Below are positions 59,881 to 64,000 of a DNA stretch of 64,000 bases, one piece after another; within the stretch, counting starts at the first letter, position 1; every line of letters begins with the position of its first letter. The position numbers and the translations under genes are program-made. Below the pieces are notes generated by a model. It saw only the letters and a list, made by a program, of their open reading frames with translations. It made no database searches and was not told where the DNA came from. Origin of the DNA: Rhizophagus irregularis (taxonomy: Eukaryota; Glomeromycota; Glomeromycetes; Glomerales; Glomeraceae); NCBI RefSeq assembly GCF_026210795.1, contig NC_089430.1, positions 248,001 to 312,000 of the forward strand. The letters run 5' to 3'.

Positions 59881-60853
59881 GTATACTTAACATTATCATC
59901 ATATCTAATATTTTATTAAAATCAATACAAACTATTATATTTATATTTATCTTTATATTATTACCATATAACATGTTACAGGATTAATTCATTTTGATCA
60001 TTAAATATAATATTTCTTTAATAAAACTAATAAACTCAAAACAAACCATAAAATTTATTATTTGATAAATATACAAAATACAAATCAACTTTTTAATATA
60101 AACCCTATTATATTACTTAAAATATATATAAATAATTACTGAATAATGCAATAATTATATTATAACTCACTAACAATACCAAATTACCCTAGTTGATATA
60201 GGTACAATTTTTTGCCGTATCGGTTGATCATTTTATTTGATCGTAAAATATAATAAAATAATTTGCAAACCATTAATAAATCATATAAATAAAATAATTT
60301 GCAAATAATAAATAAAATACAGTTTCTAAATAGTATTTTTAATTTAAAACTACTTTTTTATAATCATAATAATAAAAAAAAATAGTAGAAAATATTAATT
60401 TAATTTAATAATTAATAATATTTGGTTAAAAGAATACCAATTTTTTCCGTAGAAAATCAATCCATGTCAGATGACTCAGATCATTTAACAAAATAAAGAT
60501 AATTTATAAATGATTAAATATTATTTATTTTTTAAAATAAAAAATGTCTAAAAAAACGCAACTTACCATAGCATATCACTAGAATTTTTATCATCCAAAT
60601 TTAGCTTAATTTTCCCAAAATTGATTATACCATTTTAGTATTGGTGAAAATCATATTTACGACAACACATTTTATTTATTTATTTATTATTATCGTTCGG
60701 GTACATATGATCATAACATACTCTATTTTTAGATATTTTATTTATACTTTATAATATCATAATAAACCATTTATACTTTTTATAAGCTATTTATACTTTA
60801 TATTATTAAAATAAGCTATTTATAAGTGTACATATAATAAAATTCGTATAAAA
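59881..60853. other. intergenic, nothing recognised
   Basis: Extremely AT-rich with short A/T simple repeats. Confidence 0.4.
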
Positions 60854-62565
60854 TCATTTATTCACATTAAATGTAATACTACATTTCTGAAAAACATTCC
60901 CATGGAGAATTTTTTTAATGGTCTCATCATTTCCGTTAATTTCTTCATCATTTAATTCGTTTAAATCGTTTGAGTTGAGCTGCTGAAGTGGTGACCGTGA
61001 TTCTAAAAAAAAAAAAATTTTTTATACCATAAGAATTATTAGTTCATAATTTAAATCTTACCTTTAAAAACTTCTAAGGCCGAAGAAAAAGAATTTGCAG
61101 TTTTGTCATTTGACAATAATGTATCTAATGAAAAGAAAAATAACAAATATATTGTATATACTTTAACATTAAAACCACAGGTGTCATTCTTTTCTTACCA
61201 TTATAAATTAAAGAATTAATTTGTGATAATGTATTTTGCTGCAATATAGACCTGGGACGTTCATAATAAGCCAAAGAGTGAGGATTTTTATGCTGTGACA
61301 CAGACATTACATCATTATCACTAATTCCTTCACTTTTTGAAATTTGAATAAAGGTTTTTCGTCCACTATGATTTGTGAACTTTCTTTTATCACAATCGAT
61401 TTCAGTTATTGTTGCAATTTCTTTCATAAGTCCTTTTACCAATTTTTCTCCCATTTGAGCAGATTTGAACCAATAACCTGTAAACTCAACTATTTGAAAT
61501 TAAAAGAAAGGTAAAAAAAATAATAAATTACTACATAATAAATAATTACCTTCATTATTGTTGCAAGGTTGCAAGTAAAATGCATCTTCACAAATTGGTG
61601 GTCTTTTACTAAAATAAAGCTCATAATCTTGAATAACAGCATTATCAGCAGGTATTGAAATTACTTCAGCTTTAGAATTAGATTCACTTAAAGATCTCTG
61701 ATTACACTTAGATCTATAAAATGTAACATCAATACCACCATTCTTTCTTTTTTTAAATTGTTGTAACTTTAGATTATAGAGCTCTCCACCTCAAAGAGCT
61801 AATTCAAAAGCATTATGCCAAAATATGCGTCGTATAAGTCCTTTTGGTGAATCTGGTTGCATTGTGGGATGATTAATAATTTTCTTAATCTCTTCTTGAG
61901 TAAAAGCATCTGCACCATGTATTTCACCTAATCCCTGATCAGTTAAAAGTTTGATTTTGCCAGTAATTGCGTTATATAATTCAGAATATATATTTTTATT
62001 TGTAATTTCTTGTGGACGAATTTTAGAATATGTGTTGATATGTCATGCAATGGCAAATCTTGCTGATTTTATTGATTGTACTGAATATTCAGCTCCATTT
62101 TGCTGCTTACATGAAACAAAAAATGAAACAAGTTGGCGCTCTAACTCTTCTTTAGAATTCACATCATCTATTTTTCCAGTAATCCAATATCCTTACGAAA
62201 AGTTTCAAGTGCATTAATCCAAGTACTTGTAGAATTATGTGTAGCTTTGCCACGAGCTGCTGTTTGCATACTTTTTATTTCTTCTTCAGTAGGGGCCACA
62301 TATGTGAAAGTTTTTTTATTCTAAAAAAAAATCTTTAATAAAATGCAAAAAAAAAAAAAAAAAAATATTAACTGAATGAATACAAATAAATAGTGAATAC
62401 TACTTTTTTACTTTTATTTTGAGATTTTTGTGTGGTATTATTATAAAAATACTAAAGAGTCGGCAAGAGAAAAAAGCATAATTTTTCAATATAAACAGTA
62501 AAAAATCAAACTTTTAAATAAACTTTTTTAAGCTTTTAAATGTTATGATCAGTTCCAAACGATAA

Positions 62566-62717
62566 TAATATTATTGTACAGGGAGCAATATCACTTATTT
62601 TATAGGTCAATGTATGATTGGTTACCAATTTTGCCACTGACGTGGCAAAATTAAAACCAATCATACATTGACCTATACTAAAATAAGTGATATTGCTCCT
62701 CCCCTATACAATAATAT
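62566..62717. mobile_element. 152-bp near-perfect palindrome (fold-back MITE)
   Basis: Arms of about 60 nt, AGCAATATCACTTATTTT...GGTCAATGTATGATTGGTT and its reverse complement, differ by a few indels near the tips. An inner hairpin (TTTTGCCAC / GTGGCAAAA around TGAC) forms the turn. It lies inside the first long intron of the recombinase-like gene. A transcript would form a very stable hairpin. Confidence 0.9.
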
Positions 62718-63436
62718 ATAATTATTAACTAGTATTTTTTCACATTTTTTTAATACTTAATTTTTCTGCGATATCAATCATGAAAAAATATCACATGTAT
62801 AATGTATTACACAAATAGAAAAAAATGATTACTAAATAACATGCAAATTTCTTTGAATTTGAAAGATCTTCCTTATCTTCCTGCTTAAAGATCTTTCCCG
62901 TACTTATTTTCCTATTGAAAGCAATCACTATACCCCGTGCTTTTAATTTCATATTCACTTTATGACTTACGAATAAATCACTTTAAGTTATAAAGCCATG
63001 TTTTTGTATAATACGCAAGGATAAAGATAAAGCCGAATGATATGTAGATTTTCTCTCGCCGTTCTCGCCGTAATATTATGTCCAATCTTAAACAATTATT
63101 TTATGAAGCGAATGCTACCAAAGGTATTGAAAATGTGTGTTCCAGAAATTTTTTTATGGCTGTGGTATCACGAATAAATTGTAATAAATTGTATAATTCT
63201 GTAATTTAAAAGCATTGTTTATTAATATTTATTGATTTTTTTTTTTTTTTTTTTTTTTTGAAAAAATAAATTTTATTGAATACTCGAATCTAAACTTTAG
63301 CTAAAACCTTAGAAATGTTAATTTTTTTCTTGTTATAATAGGAAACAACATTAAAAAATTTGAATAATTTAAATAGTATACAAATCAATATACGGTATTT
63401 ATTCATTTAATAATTTGGGAATAAATTTATTAAAAT

Positions 63437-63505
63437 TATTTAAATTACAAACTAAGAATTTTGTAAAACATTTACTACTCTAATCTCAGTGTTTAAATAA
63501 TCCAT
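63437..63505. repeat. interspersed repeat, third copy
   Basis: Matches the duplicated block at 33183-33370: AAATTACAAACTAAGAA, TTTACTACTCTAATCTCAG, TGTTTAAATAA. Sits in the same long intron as the palindrome. Confidence 0.65.
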
Positions 63506-64000
63506 GATAAATAAATATTAAGTGATAATTATTTAACATATAAAAAAAAAAATATTGTTAATTTGATTTATAAAAAGACAATTTAAAATCCATCTAAAGA
63601 TAAAAAATAGATTAATTATTTTGCTTTATAAAGAAATTTATTTTTTCTACTTTATTTTAAGAGCTTACCATCGGAATTTCCAGTTCATCTTGTTCTTTTG
63701 AATGAAAGTTTGGATTATTATATACTTCGTCATCATCTGTAATAGATAAGTAATTAGAATTAAAATAGTATTAAAATTTATTATGTAAAATTTTCACCTA
63801 CCATCAACATATTTTTGAGTTTTTTCTTTTTCGTCATCTAAATTTTAAATAAAAGTCGTGTTTAATAAATTAAATTGATATATATAGTAACTTTATTTGT
63901 TAGTAATTTACTCACTATTTGATTTAATTTGCAACTTTTTAAATAATTTAGATAATTTTTTATTACTATCTAAAAATTAAAATATAAATTTAATATATAA

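Larger units (their letters stand above)
60854..64000 (-). pseudogene. Crypton-derived tyrosine recombinase-like (DUF3504 type) gene, 5' end outside the window
   Basis: Minus-strand exons: 63969-63916, 63837-63802, 63736-63669 (short acidic exons), then a 1.35-kb intron, 62320-61550, 61489-61199, 61124-61062, 61002-60854 (TGA). Phases fit at each junction. Domain motifs: (stop)-G-G-E-L-Y-N-L-K where the family has R-G-G-E; then N-H-S-G-R-K-T (HxxR), S-Q-H-K-N and A-Y-Y-E-R-P carrying the nucleophilic Tyr. Lesions: a frameshift near 62190, TGA at about 62044 (family Arg) and TGA at about 61794 in place of the first catalytic Arg. The C-terminal I-L-H-G-N-V-F-Q-K-C-S-I-T-F-N is typical of this family in these fungi as I recall. 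DUF3504 proteins derive from Crypton transposons. This copy cannot encode the full domain unless the stops are errors. Confidence 0.8.

Noticed and set aside
1-64000. tRNA or rRNA genes
   Set aside because: I looked for T-loop GGTTCGAATCC-like words and conserved rRNA segments and found none convincing; a covariance-model scan would be decisive.

Overview
The window is AT-rich, intron-rich eukaryotic DNA. It most resembles an arbuscular mycorrhizal fungus of the Rhizophagus (Glomeromycotina) type. The reasons are short introns of about 70-110 nt with GTAAGT-like donors, expanded TKL-type kinases (one fused to Sel1 repeats, one with HCD and DLG motifs), a DUF3504/Crypton-like tyrosine recombinase gene, a Crinkler-like N-terminal domain, duplicated Kelch membrane proteins, and dense non-autonomous DNA transposons. 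The species assignment is inference from gene content.

Layout. 1-923 (+): 3' part of a gene with PSFGV pentapeptide repeats, a Thr/Ala-rich stretch, poly-Gln and two zinc knuckles, interrupted by TAG codons. 4640-7715 (-): a decayed J-like/TPR protein gene. 8778-11348 (+): an intact five-exon TKL kinase-Sel1 protein. 11.3-16.0 kb: repeats, a hAT-like MITE and a kinase 3' relic. 16086-19362 (-): a five-exon polytopic membrane protein. 21843-23275 (-): an intact Kelch membrane protein. 23.3-33.4 kb: mostly transposon-derived, with a Crinkler-like header at 30.6 kb. 33459-38840 (-): a TKL kinase gene with an extraordinary intron array. 42355-47463 (+): an 11-exon ion-transport-domain gene with two frameshifts. 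47943-49173 (-): a three-repeat Myb/SANT-like protein with a repeated Pro-rich tail. 50.2 kb: an aldo-keto reductase fragment. 52421-53846 (-): a second Kelch copy with a nonsense codon, inside a direct segmental duplication of the 21-24 kb region. 57.5-58.5 kb: a roughly 185-bp satellite. 59.8 kb: a Tc1-like transposase relic. 60854 to beyond 64000 (-): a DUF3504/Crypton-like recombinase gene with lesions.

The most unusual object is the array at 34.8-38.4 kb. Read on the minus strand it is a head-to-tail series of about 35 intron-sized units of 83-118 bp. At every junction exactly three bases lie between an acceptor-like AG and a donor-like GTAAG or GTAG. These triplets are hypervariable (17 different triplets) while their splice-like flanks are conserved. 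The array sits between the 5' coding exons and the kinase N-lobe exon of one gene. The flanking exon phases cannot be joined directly without a stop, but can be joined through 35 triplet micro-exons plus one single-nucleotide exon. If real, this is a kinase gene whose linker is assembled one codon at a time by serial splicing. RNA evidence is needed.

Several gene copies are decaying. Some nonsense codons look like C-to-T changes (CAA to TAA, CGA to TGA, CAG to TAG), compatible with deamination, but not all lesions fit. At least ten terminal-inverted-repeat or fold-back elements are visible, several with clear target-site duplications of 7, 8 or 9 bp.
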